Assembly (NCBI GenBank): GCA_017384225.1
Contig: JAFNUD010000024.1
Coordinates: 1-53,708, forward strand
Direction: 5' to 3'
DNA from: Paludibacteraceae bacterium
GTDB taxonomy: Bacteria; Bacteroidota; Bacteroidia; Bacteroidales; Paludibacteraceae
DNA: 53,708 bases
Shown here: positions 42,269 through 49,894 of the stretch, piece by piece
Position numbering within the stretch: position 1 is the first letter of the stretch
Layout: each line of letters starts with the position of its first letter
Program-made: the position numbers and the translations under genes
The notes under the pieces: generated by a model
Database searches by the model: none
The model's input: only the letters and a program-made list of their open reading frames with translations
What the model was told of the DNA's origin: nothing

Positions 42269-42653
42269 ATTTTGCTCCTTTTAATTCTGATTGCCTGATT
42301 TTCTCAACAAGATGATAAATCATTGCTGAGATTGCATTTACATCTCCCTTCAGTTTATTAAACTCTTCTTCTGAAATATATTGTACATCGTACGCACGAT
42401 ATAACTGACTTAATAATTCTTGGCACGAGCCTCTTGCGATTGACAAGAACTGCAAAAATTCCTTATTTCCCCCTCTTCCAAAACCTTCTGCTATATTATC
42501 CATCACAGAACCTGCAGCTGCTCTTATTTGTTGCACAAATCGATAATCTCGTTCAAAGTCAGGTTTACGAGTAATCGTATAGATACTTTTAGATATAGCT
42601 CTAGCATTCTGCCATACCATCAAATCCTCTATCCTAGATATTTTCCCAGCCAT
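42261..42653 (-). CDS. Four-helix-bundle protein (S23/bAvd-like), second copy
   Basis: This 130-residue protein belongs to PF05635: IEDLMVWQNARAISKSIYTI, then YRFVQQIRAAAGSVMDNIAEGFGR (about 37-60, with the NIAEG signature), FLQFLSIARGSCQELLSQLYRA and EKIRQSELKG. It is only distantly related to the copy at 26541-26915, so it is not a recent duplicate. Like that copy it is enclosed by repeats: the 37-bp/octamer array on one side and reverse-oriented octamers (42655-42678) on the other, and its stop codon is in an octamer. No rRNA or reverse transcriptase is nearby. Confidence 0.9.
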   Translation of the reverse strand: MAGKISRIEDLMVWQNARAISKSIYTITRKPDFERDYRFVQQIRAAAGSVMDNIAEGFGRGGNKEFLQFLSIARGSCQELLSQLYRAYDVQYISEEEFNKLKGDVNAISAMIYHLVEKIRQSELKGAKYS

Positions 42654-42654
42654 A

Positions 42655-42678
42655 CTTCTAAACTCCTGAACACCTAAA
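42655..42678. repeat. Reverse-oriented octamers between the four-helix-bundle gene and glgB
   Basis: Units ACTTCTAA, ACTCCTGA and ACACCTAA are the reverse complement of the GTTCAGAA family on the other side of the gene. They fill the whole gap between the gene start and the glgB stop. Confidence 0.75.
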
Positions 42679-42680
42679 CC

Positions 42681-44843
42681 TTAGTCCTCTTGGACTAACA
42701 CCACCGCGCTTCTTGCGGGCAAGTACAACTGCAACCAGCCTTTGCCTTCCTTCAAATAGCCATCATCTGGCATAGTGAAGTGCTCTACTGTGTCGTCTGA
42801 CAAGCCAAAGCCTGCAAACTCCTTTGCATCTGTATTCAGCACGACTTTGTATTTACCTGCCTTCACAGGAATACCATAGCCGTTGAAGGACTTCACTCCG
42901 TTCCAGTTGAAGACAAACACCAATTTACCGCGTTGGTATGCCACCACTTGGTCGCCCTCGTTGTCGCAGAGTTTTTCTACCCATGGCAAATGCACACCGC
43001 ATTTATCTTTCACTGGCGCCAGATTATCCTTCAACAGATGCACCATCGCCTCGTCAAACTTATTCAGATTGCTGAAGAAATAACGCTCATTGTCCACCAA
43101 GCTCCATTGACGACGCGCATACTTATGACTCCAACCATTACCCTGACGAGGGAAATCAATCCACTCCGGATGACCAAACTCATTACCCATAAAGTTCAAA
43201 TAACCGCCATTGATCGTTGAAGCAGTGATCAAACGAATCATCTTGTGCAATGCCAAACCGCGGTCCACCATATAAGTCGCATGCCCTTTCTCAAAGTGCC
43301 AATACATATCTGCGTCGCATAGACGGAAGATGATGGTCTTGTCGCCTACAAGGGCCTGGTCGTGGCTCTCTGCGTAGGAGATCGTCTTCTCGTCCTGACG
43401 GCGGTTGGTCATCTCGTAGAAGATATGTCCCGCTTTCCAATCCTCATCACGCACTTCCTTGATATACTTGATCCAGAAATCTGGAATACCCATCGCCAAA
43501 CGATAGTCAAAACCCATACCGCCATCTTTGATAGGGCAAGCCAAACCAGGCATACCCGACATATCCTCTGCAATCGTGATCGCACCTTTCTTCACTTCGT
43601 GAATCAGCTTATTCGCCAAGGTCAAGTAGCAAATCGCATCGCCATCCTCGTTGCCGTTGTAGTAACAAGAGTAATCCACAAAATCCTCGCCCAAACCGTG
43701 ACTCTTGTACATCATCGAGGTCACGCCGTCGAAGCGGAATCCATCAAAGCCATACACGTCCATCCAATACTTGCAGTTCGAGAGCAGGAAGTGCAAAACC
43801 TCGGTCTTGCCGTAGTCAAAGCACAAGCTATCCCATGCGGGATGCTCTCTGCGACCACCTGCGTGGAAATATTGATAAGGCGTTCCGTCAAAGTTACCCA
43901 AGCCCTCCAACTCATTCTTCACCGCATGCGAGTGCACGATATCCATGATCACATCCATGCCGTAGGCGTGCGCATCGTCAATCAAACGTTTGAGTTCTTC
44001 TGGGGTACCGCAACGCGATGACACAGCAAAGAAGTTAGACACGTGATAACCAAAACTGCCGTAATATGGGTGCTCTTGGATAGCCATAATCTGCAAGCAG
44101 TTATAGCCGAGTTTCGCAATACGAGGCAACACATCTGTGCGGAACTCCTCGTAGGAGTTTACTTTCTCCTCCTCACTCGACATACCGATATGGCACTCGT
44201 AGATAAACAGCGGATCATTCGCCTTTCTGCGTGCTACACGCTTGCGTTTGCACGCAGGTTTCAAAGTTTCAGAAGTTTTAAGAGTTTCAGGAGCCCACAC
44301 TTGCGCCGCAAACAACTTTGTCACCTCATCCTGCACCACGCGGTTGGTATAACTAGGAATACGCTCACCTTTGCCGCCATACCACTCTACCAGCAGTTTG
44401 TACAACTGCTCATGACGAATCATATCCTCATCCAACACCACTTCCCACACGCCGTTGCCAACAGGCTGCAGGCGATATGCCTCATCTTTCTGCCAGTTAT
44501 TGAAGTCGCCAATCATGTATATTGCCGTAGCGTTTGGCGCCCACTCACGCAGTACCCATTGCGCCTTTGGCGCGGTTGAGAGGTTCATAGGTTCAGACGC
44601 AGCTAAGCTGCTGTTCAGACGTTCAGAAGGTTCAGAAGTTACTCCTGAACACCTCAACTCCTGAACTCCTGAACCCTCTATTTTGTGCAATCCAAAATAG
44701 AGATATCCATTCGCCCACTCGCTGAGTGTCTTACCGCCAGTGAGTTCTTTTTCGCGTTTGAGTGCATAGTTGTATCGTCCTTCGATAGCTTCCGCATAAG
44801 GACGCAAATAGGTGTCAGATTGTATTAATTTGAGCGTTTTCAT
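42681..44843 (-). CDS. glgB: 1,4-alpha-glucan branching enzyme with repeat inserts
   Basis: This 720-residue GH13 enzyme makes alpha-1,6 branches in glycogen. It has a CBM48-like N-domain (WVLREWAPNATAIYMIGDFNNW, about 96-117) and the catalytic barrel with DIVHSH (301-306), nucleophile Asp372 in GFRFDGVTSMMY, acid Glu426 in TIAEDMSGMPG and YAESHDQALVGDKT. Two inserts are visible. Residues about 56-88 come from octamers with an orientation flip and a GCAGCT/AGCTGC palindrome (44581-44676). Residues about 185-198 (ETLKTSETLKP) come from 8/9-nt units (44258-44292). Both lie between domains. The organism probably stores glycogen. Confidence 0.95.
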   Translation of the reverse strand: MKTLKLIQSDTYLRPYAEAIEGRYNYALKREKELTGGKTLSEWANGYLYFGLHKIEGSGVQELRCSGVTSEPSERLNSSLAASEPMNLSTAPKAQWVLREWAPNATAIYMIGDFNNWQKDEAYRLQPVGNGVWEVVLDEDMIRHEQLYKLLVEWYGGKGERIPSYTNRVVQDEVTKLFAAQVWAPETLKTSETLKPACKRKRVARRKANDPLFIYECHIGMSSEEEKVNSYEEFRTDVLPRIAKLGYNCLQIMAIQEHPYYGSFGYHVSNFFAVSSRCGTPEELKRLIDDAHAYGMDVIMDIVHSHAVKNELEGLGNFDGTPYQYFHAGGRREHPAWDSLCFDYGKTEVLHFLLSNCKYWMDVYGFDGFRFDGVTSMMYKSHGLGEDFVDYSCYYNGNEDGDAICYLTLANKLIHEVKKGAITIAEDMSGMPGLACPIKDGGMGFDYRLAMGIPDFWIKYIKEVRDEDWKAGHIFYEMTNRRQDEKTISYAESHDQALVGDKTIIFRLCDADMYWHFEKGHATYMVDRGLALHKMIRLITASTINGGYLNFMGNEFGHPEWIDFPRQGNGWSHKYARRQWSLVDNERYFFSNLNKFDEAMVHLLKDNLAPVKDKCGVHLPWVEKLCDNEGDQVVAYQRGKLVFVFNWNGVKSFNGYGIPVKAGKYKVVLNTDAKEFAGFGLSDDTVEHFTMPDDGYLKEGKGWLQLYLPARSAVVLVQED
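44258..44292. repeat. GTTTCAGAA-type tandem repeat inside glgB
   Basis: Units begin at 44258, 44266, 44275 and 44284 (8, 9 and 9 nt apart) and encode ETLKTSETLK. It is a T-expanded relative of the octamer family. Confidence 0.7.
44581..44676. repeat. Octamer array with inversion inside glgB
   Basis: GGTTCAGA-type units with an internal palindrome GCAGCT-A-AGCTGC (44599-44611) flip to CTCCTGAA-type units at about 44641. About 32 codons, frame kept. Confidence 0.85.
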
Positions 44844-45329
44844 TAACGAAATATTTACAATATTTACAGTTTATTAAAATCGGGTGCAAAGGTAGTGATT
44901 TTTTCTGACATACACAAGCAAAACCGCTTTTATTTTTCCATGCGATAGATTATTATCTATCTTTCCTTTATTTACTTAAGATTCATCGGGCGAGTAGGAG
45001 GATTATCTCTTGCATACTTCAAATATTTTTCGTACTTCGGACACTGCCTTGGCGAATCATTCCGCCCATATTTTCTACGCATGATTCACCAATTCCCTCG
45101 TAGCTACGTTCGCACGATGCGGTACATACTCCAGTCCGCTCGCAATTATTTGCAAAAACGGTTTACACCTTATCATCCGATATTCATCATCTCATTCTCA
45201 AGCAAGCTTGAATGAGTGACAAATAGCGGATGAGATAGACATTATCTATCTTTTTGCAATTAATAGCTCGCTTCACTTGCGTATGTGCATTTTTTGTCGT
45301 ACCTTTGCAGCCAAATTCAAACAAGACAA
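44844..45329. other. 486-bp divergent gap with promoters and hairpins
   Basis: Promoters: minus for glgB (TACCTTTG at plus 44887-44894 with CTTG 20 bp away at 44915-44918) and plus for the endonuclease (TACCTTTG 45300-45307, TTG 45277-45279). Between them a GATAGA/TCTATC hairpin appears twice (44944-44961, 45234-45250), each followed by a T-rich run. In addition TTGGCGAATCAT (from about 45050) pairs with ATGATTCACCAA (to about 45093) with one mismatch, and CTCATT/AATGAG forms another stem near 45191-45216. No coding frame is convincing; a small structured RNA is possible. Confidence 0.45.
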
Positions 45330-47372
45330 ATGAAAAAACTCACTTATATACTCCTCACCCTCCTTTTCTCGGCTGCTACTTTTGCGGCTACAATCACCAT
45401 TCCCGAGGAGGCCAAAGACTGGAATATTCCAGCTGAAGCCATAGACGTGCTGCAAGCACGCGAGATATGCTCCAAGCTGGCAGTAGGCGCCACTACTGGC
45501 ACCAAATACTACGTTATGGGGTATATTAAAAAGATTGACTCAAACCACACAAACAATGTGTCTAAATACGGTAACGCATCGTTCTATATAGAGCAAGTCA
45601 AAGGAGCTAACTCTACTGAGGACTTTTATGCCTATCGCGTATATGGTATTGATGGCGAGAGGATTACTAATCCGAGCACCGTTGCCATAGGAGACTTTGT
45701 TGTGCTCTATGGCGAGCTCACCAAGTATCAAAAGAACGCGTCTTATGCACCTATCTACGAAACGCTAGACCGCGAGGCATACATATGGAACTCAACTAAT
45801 CCACTCATTAGTGGTAGCAACAGCGACAACCAAAGTGGCGATAATACAGACGAAGAAAATGGTGTAATCACCATCAGCAATCCTGACCTATGGACAGCGA
45901 ACGAGATGAGCCAGTTTGTAGGTAAAGAGGTGCTGTTTACCACTCCATTCTATGTGACTAACAACACCAAATCGGGGCAATTGACCATCGCTCCTCGCCG
46001 CATATTTAATCCTACTAATCAAGCACTTCCGCTATCATCGGACTACTACTCGATCCTCTCACTCAACGAGCAAGGCACAATCACTCTTACCAACATCAGC
46101 GACTATCACCGCATAGACGAAAGAGTGTATAATCTCAGGGTAAGAGTCAACTCATACAATAGTCTGAGTTTCATCTCTGGCAACTGGCAAGGTAATACTC
46201 GCGCGGAGATGAAGAAAGGCATTGACCTCAAAGCCATTGACGCACGCGGGGTACACACACTGCTGGTGTGCTGCATGAACTTAGAATATTACATTGTAGA
46301 AGCGTTCGACTCCTATGGTCCAGCTAACAATACCGAACACCAAGCGCAACGTGCCAAAGTGAGCAAGGCGCTTGCACTCATCAATGCTGACATCTACGCT
46401 TTTGTGGAGATACAACTTGGACAAGGAGCATTGGCAGAATTAGCTGCTGACCTCACTAAAAACACAGGCAGAAACTTTACCTATATCAACGATGGTAGTA
46501 GCATTGATGAGACCTTCACAAAGGCAGGATTCGTCTATTGTAGCGATATAGTCACACCACATAAGACAATACAACATAACGACACTTATCTTGAAAACCG
46601 CAAGAAAGTACAGGCTTTCATAGAGAAAGCCACTGGCGAGAAGTTTGTCCTATCCCTCAACCACTTCAAAGCCAAGAGCGGTGGTGGATCAGGTGCTAAC
46701 AAAGACCAAGGTGATGGACAAGGCTCCTATAACGCTGCCCGCGTGAAAGAGGCCCAGTCTATCCTCTCCAACTACCCATTCTACACCTCATACTTTGGCG
46801 ATGAAGATTTTCTCATCGTAGGTGATCTGAACGCTTACGGCAAAGAAGATCCAATCACCACACTCACCGATGGGGGCATGATTGACCTCCACCGCACTTT
46901 CCATGCCGATAGTAGCTATAGCTATGTATATCAAGGCACTTTGGGTTATCTTGATCATGCGCTATGCAATAGCACCATGTACCCTCAAGTGACTGGTATG
47001 ACACCCTACCATATCAACGCGCCAGAGAAAGATGACTATACCTACAATGGCTCGCTGAACGACGGAACAATGTTCCGCTGTAGTGACCACGATCCTATCC
47101 TCGTGGGACTACGATTAGGAAAAGACGATATCACAACCAGTGATACCACTCCTACCTACAAGTTCTACTACAACCACGCTATCCAAGCGATTGAAAACGC
47201 ACAAGGGGGCACGTATACCATATGTAATATAGACGGCAGCGTAGTGGTACAGGAGCACATCACCTCTACTACATACCCATTACCAAGCTTACCACAAGGC
47301 ATTTATATCCTAACAATACAACATAACAACCACCGACAATCCATTAAGTTATGCAGCAGAGCTGCTGGTTAG
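45330..47372 (+). CDS. Secreted endonuclease/exonuclease/phosphatase-family nuclease with T9SS tail
   Basis: The ATG at 45330 (MKKLTYILLTLLFSAATFAA) follows the promoter; the longer frame from 45285 overlaps the -7 box. Of 680 residues, about 20-170 form an OB-fold-like region (YYVMGYIKKIDS, YRVYGIDGERI). The catalytic domain (about 310-600) has VCCMNLEYYIVE, IYAFVEIQLGQGALAEL, LNHFKAKSGGGSG, FLIVGDLNAYGKEDPI with the metal Asp/Asn and MFRCSDHDPILVGL with the catalytic SDHDP, as in ExeM/NucH nucleases. The end resembles a T9SS tail (GTYTICNIDGSVV, GIYILTIQHNN). The last residues (SRAAG) and the stop come from a GCAGCAGAGCTGCTG palindrome of the downstream array. Confidence 0.85.
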   Translation: MKKLTYILLTLLFSAATFAATITIPEEAKDWNIPAEAIDVLQAREICSKLAVGATTGTKYYVMGYIKKIDSNHTNNVSKYGNASFYIEQVKGANSTEDFYAYRVYGIDGERITNPSTVAIGDFVVLYGELTKYQKNASYAPIYETLDREAYIWNSTNPLISGSNSDNQSGDNTDEENGVITISNPDLWTANEMSQFVGKEVLFTTPFYVTNNTKSGQLTIAPRRIFNPTNQALPLSSDYYSILSLNEQGTITLTNISDYHRIDERVYNLRVRVNSYNSLSFISGNWQGNTRAEMKKGIDLKAIDARGVHTLLVCCMNLEYYIVEAFDSYGPANNTEHQAQRAKVSKALALINADIYAFVEIQLGQGALAELAADLTKNTGRNFTYINDGSSIDETFTKAGFVYCSDIVTPHKTIQHNDTYLENRKKVQAFIEKATGEKFVLSLNHFKAKSGGGSGANKDQGDGQGSYNAARVKEAQSILSNYPFYTSYFGDEDFLIVGDLNAYGKEDPITTLTDGGMIDLHRTFHADSSYSYVYQGTLGYLDHALCNSTMYPQVTGMTPYHINAPEKDDYTYNGSLNDGTMFRCSDHDPILVGLRLGKDDITTSDTTPTYKFYYNHAIQAIENAQGGTYTICNIDGSVVVQEHITSTTYPLPSLPQGIYILTIQHNNHRQSIKLCSRAAG

Positions 47373-47548
47373 AGGTTCAGAGGGTTCAGAAGGTTCAGAG
47401 GTTCAGAGGGTTCAGAAGGTTCAGAAGGTTCAGAGGTTCAGTAGCGCTTCGCGCTTGTTCAGAGGTAACTCCTGAACTCCTAAACTCCTCAACACCTGAA
47501 CTCCTCAACACCTGAACACCTCAACTCCTAAACATTTGCAAAGCAAAT
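47353..47548. repeat. Octamer array with inverted halves between the endonuclease and M13 peptidase genes
   Basis: It begins with the CAGCAGAGCTGCTG palindrome (47354-47367), runs through GGTTCAGA units, has AGCGC-TTC-GCGCT (47443-47455), then flips to CTCCTGAAC/CTCCTCAAC units. It ends with ATTTGC-AAA-GCAAAT (47534-47548), the reverse complement of the palindrome opening the array at 40976. Confidence 0.85.
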
Positions 47549-47564
47549 TTAAACATTCAAACAT

Positions 47565-49595
47565 ATGAACAAACCATTAGTATTTTTATTATCGCTTATG
47601 GCACTAACAGCATGTACCAAGCAACAGACTACCGGTATTCACCTCGACAATCTCGACACCACCGTAGTTGCACAAAACGATTTCTACCAATACGCCTGCG
47701 GCGGATGGATGAAGAACAACCCACTCCCTAACGAGTACAGCCGTTTCGGCTCATTCGACAAGCTCGGACTCCAAAACCTTGAGCAGGTCAATGGTCTTAT
47801 TGCCGACATCGCTGCCAAACAACACCCAATGGGTTCTATCCCACAAAAGATTGGCGACGTATATAACTTGAGTATGGACATCGAGCGCCGCAATGCCGAA
47901 GGTATCGCTCCTGTGCTTCCTATCCTCGCCGAACTCGACGCTGTAACCGCCAAAGGCCAATGGTCTGCCGTTTTAGGTAAAGCCATGGACTACGGACTCT
48001 GGGCTATGTACGTGGATGCAGATGCTATGAACTCTAGCATGAACATCCTCAACGAGTACCAAGCTGGCTTCGCACTCAGTGAGAAGAGTTACTACTTCGA
48101 CCAAGATGAGCATACTACTCATATCCGTGCCGAGTACCTCAAACATGTAGAGAAAATGTTCACACTCTTTGGCATTGAGAACGCTGCTGAAAAAGCACAA
48201 ACCGTACTCCGTCTCGAGACTCGTCTTGCTGGTGCAGCGTTGAGCAACGTGGAACTCCGCGACCCAGTAGCCAACTACAATAAGATGTCTATTGAAGAGT
48301 TGCAAGTACTTGTTCCTCAAGTAGATTGGACAGTATATCTCTGTGAAATGTTCAGAAGTTCAGAGGTTCAGGTGGATAGCCTTAGCGTAGGTCAAGTGCG
48401 CCACCTCCAAGAGGCAGGAAAGATGCTTGCAGAGGAGTCACTTGAGGACATGAAGACCCTCTTCCAATGGCAAATCATTGATGGTAGTGCCGACTTCCTT
48501 ACCGAGGAGATCTTCATGCAAAACTTCGAGTTCTATGGTCGCACCCTCAGCGGTCGCCAAGAGCCTACTCCACAATGGAAACGTGCCGTAGCTATGGTCA
48601 ATGGCACTTTAGGCGAAGCCGTCGGTCAAATGTATGTAGAAAAATACTTCCCAGAGGAAAACAAAACTCGCATGCTTGAACTTGTAGCTAACCTCCAAAC
48701 AGCGCTTGGTCAACGTATCCAAGCCCTCGAGTGGATGTCCGACGAAACCAAAGCTAAAGCGATGGAGAAACTCAATACCTTCACCGTTAAAATTGGTTAT
48801 CCTGACAAATGGCGTGACTATACCGCCCTAGATATTGACCCTACTCTCACCTACTACGCGAATATCCAACGAGCAGCTAAGTTTGAGCAAGATCACTCAC
48901 TCTCCTTCCTTGGCAAACCTGTGGACAAAGACAAATGGTATATGACTCCACAAACCGTGAATGCTTATTACAACCCTGCTACCAACGAGATCTGTTTCCC
49001 TGCTGGTATTCTCCAATATCCATTCTTTGACATGAATGCTGACGATGCCTTCAACTACGGCGCTATCGGCGTGGTGATTGGACACGAGATGACCCACGGT
49101 TTTGATGATCAAGGTAGTCAGTTCGACAAAGATGGTAACCTCATCAATTGGTGGACCGAGGAAGACCGTGCACGCTTTGAGGAGCGCACCAAAGTGATGG
49201 AAGAGTACTTCAACGGCATTGAGGTTGCTCCTGGAACCTTCGCTAACGGCGCATTCACCTTGGGCGAGAACATTGCTGACCACGGCGGTTTGCAAGTAGC
49301 TTATCAAGCATTCCAAAACGCGCAAAAATCGGCTATTGGTAATGGGCAATTGGCTATTGGCAAGAAGGACGGCTTCACACCAGAGCAACGCTTCTTCCTC
49401 GCTTATTCTAATGTATGGGCAGGTAATATCCGTGATGAGGAGATCCTACAACGCACCAAGAACGACCCTCACTCACTCGGTCGTTGGCGTGTGAACGGCG
49501 CATTGCCACACATCAACGCTTGGTACGAAGCATGGAATGTAACTCCAGAATCACCAATGTATCTTGAACCACAAAAACGAGTTTCAATATGGTAA
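47565..49595 (+). CDS. M13-family zinc metallopeptidase (neprilysin/PepO-like lipoprotein)
   Basis: This 676-residue protein has a lipoprotein signal (LSLMALTACTK, Cys17). The family opening is NDFYQYACGGWMKNNPLP. The zinc site is HEMTHGFDDQG near residue 506, with the third ligand in GENIADHGGL; NAYYNPATNEICFPAGILQ precedes it. M13 enzymes cut oligopeptides in the periplasm or at the surface. Two inserts are in frame: three octamers (48350-48373, about residues 262-269, MFRSSEVQV) and four CTATTGG-type heptamers (49331-49358, about residues 590-598, AIGNGQLAIG), the second only about 20 residues beyond the GENIAD motif. Activity is probably kept. It overlaps the next gene by 7 nt. Confidence 0.92.
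   Translation: MNKPLVFLLSLMALTACTKQQTTGIHLDNLDTTVVAQNDFYQYACGGWMKNNPLPNEYSRFGSFDKLGLQNLEQVNGLIADIAAKQHPMGSIPQKIGDVYNLSMDIERRNAEGIAPVLPILAELDAVTAKGQWSAVLGKAMDYGLWAMYVDADAMNSSMNILNEYQAGFALSEKSYYFDQDEHTTHIRAEYLKHVEKMFTLFGIENAAEKAQTVLRLETRLAGAALSNVELRDPVANYNKMSIEELQVLVPQVDWTVYLCEMFRSSEVQVDSLSVGQVRHLQEAGKMLAEESLEDMKTLFQWQIIDGSADFLTEEIFMQNFEFYGRTLSGRQEPTPQWKRAVAMVNGTLGEAVGQMYVEKYFPEENKTRMLELVANLQTALGQRIQALEWMSDETKAKAMEKLNTFTVKIGYPDKWRDYTALDIDPTLTYYANIQRAAKFEQDHSLSFLGKPVDKDKWYMTPQTVNAYYNPATNEICFPAGILQYPFFDMNADDAFNYGAIGVVIGHEMTHGFDDQGSQFDKDGNLINWWTEEDRARFEERTKVMEEYFNGIEVAPGTFANGAFTLGENIADHGGLQVAYQAFQNAQKSAIGNGQLAIGKKDGFTPEQRFFLAYSNVWAGNIRDEEILQRTKNDPHSLGRWRVNGALPHINAWYEAWNVTPESPMYLEPQKRVSIW
48350..48373. 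repeat. Octamer array inside the M13 peptidase gene
   Basis: GTTCAGAA, GTTCAGAG, GTTCAGGT: exactly 24 nt, eight codons. Confidence 0.75.
49331..49358. repeat. CTATTGG-type heptamers inside the M13 peptidase gene
   Basis: GGCTATT, GGTAATG, GGCAATT, GGCTATT, followed by a partial GGCAAGA. Same family as the array in the DUF5675 gene at 9908-9942. Confidence 0.75.
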
Positions 49596-49894
49596 AACAC
49601 ATCGTATTTTTCCGCCTCTTAGACGAGGCAGAGGGCAAGACCAAAATGGAGAATGCCCTCATTATTCGCGACGGACTACTCGCACTCAAAGACAAGATTG
49701 ATATTCTCGTGGACGAGACAGTTGGGATCAACATCCCTAACGCCAAGAACACCGACCACGATATTTGCCTGACTTGTACCTTCAACACTTGGGAGGATCT
49801 AGACACCTATGCTACTCACCCCGAGCACATTAAGGTAGCGCAGTATATCGGCAAATGTAAGTCTGCCCGCAGCGCAGTCGATTACGAGGAGTAA
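49589..49894 (+). CDS. Dabb-family stress-response barrel protein
   Basis: This 101-residue protein is a single dimeric alpha/beta barrel: MVKHIVFFRLLDEAEGKTK at the start, VDETVGINIPNAKNTDHDICLTCTFNTWEDLDTYATHPEHIKVAQYI in the middle. The His residues of the YATHPEHI segment are typical. Dabb proteins are small soluble proteins of unclear role, often stress-induced. It begins 7 nt before the M13 stop, so the two are translated together. Its 3-prime end is overlapped by the read-through frame of the island recombinase. Confidence 0.9.
   Translation: MVKHIVFFRLLDEAEGKTKMENALIIRDGLLALKDKIDILVDETVGINIPNAKNTDHDICLTCTFNTWEDLDTYATHPEHIKVAQYIGKCKSARSAVDYEE

Noticed and set aside
41995-42315. Plus-strand frames of 70-106 residues rich in FRSSG/SEVQ
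   Set aside because: They are translations of the octamer array, overlap each other and have no start signals.
43362-44021. A 219-residue frame opposite glgB
   Set aside because: It is antisense to the catalytic barrel of GlgB, and similar long shadows arise from its codon use.
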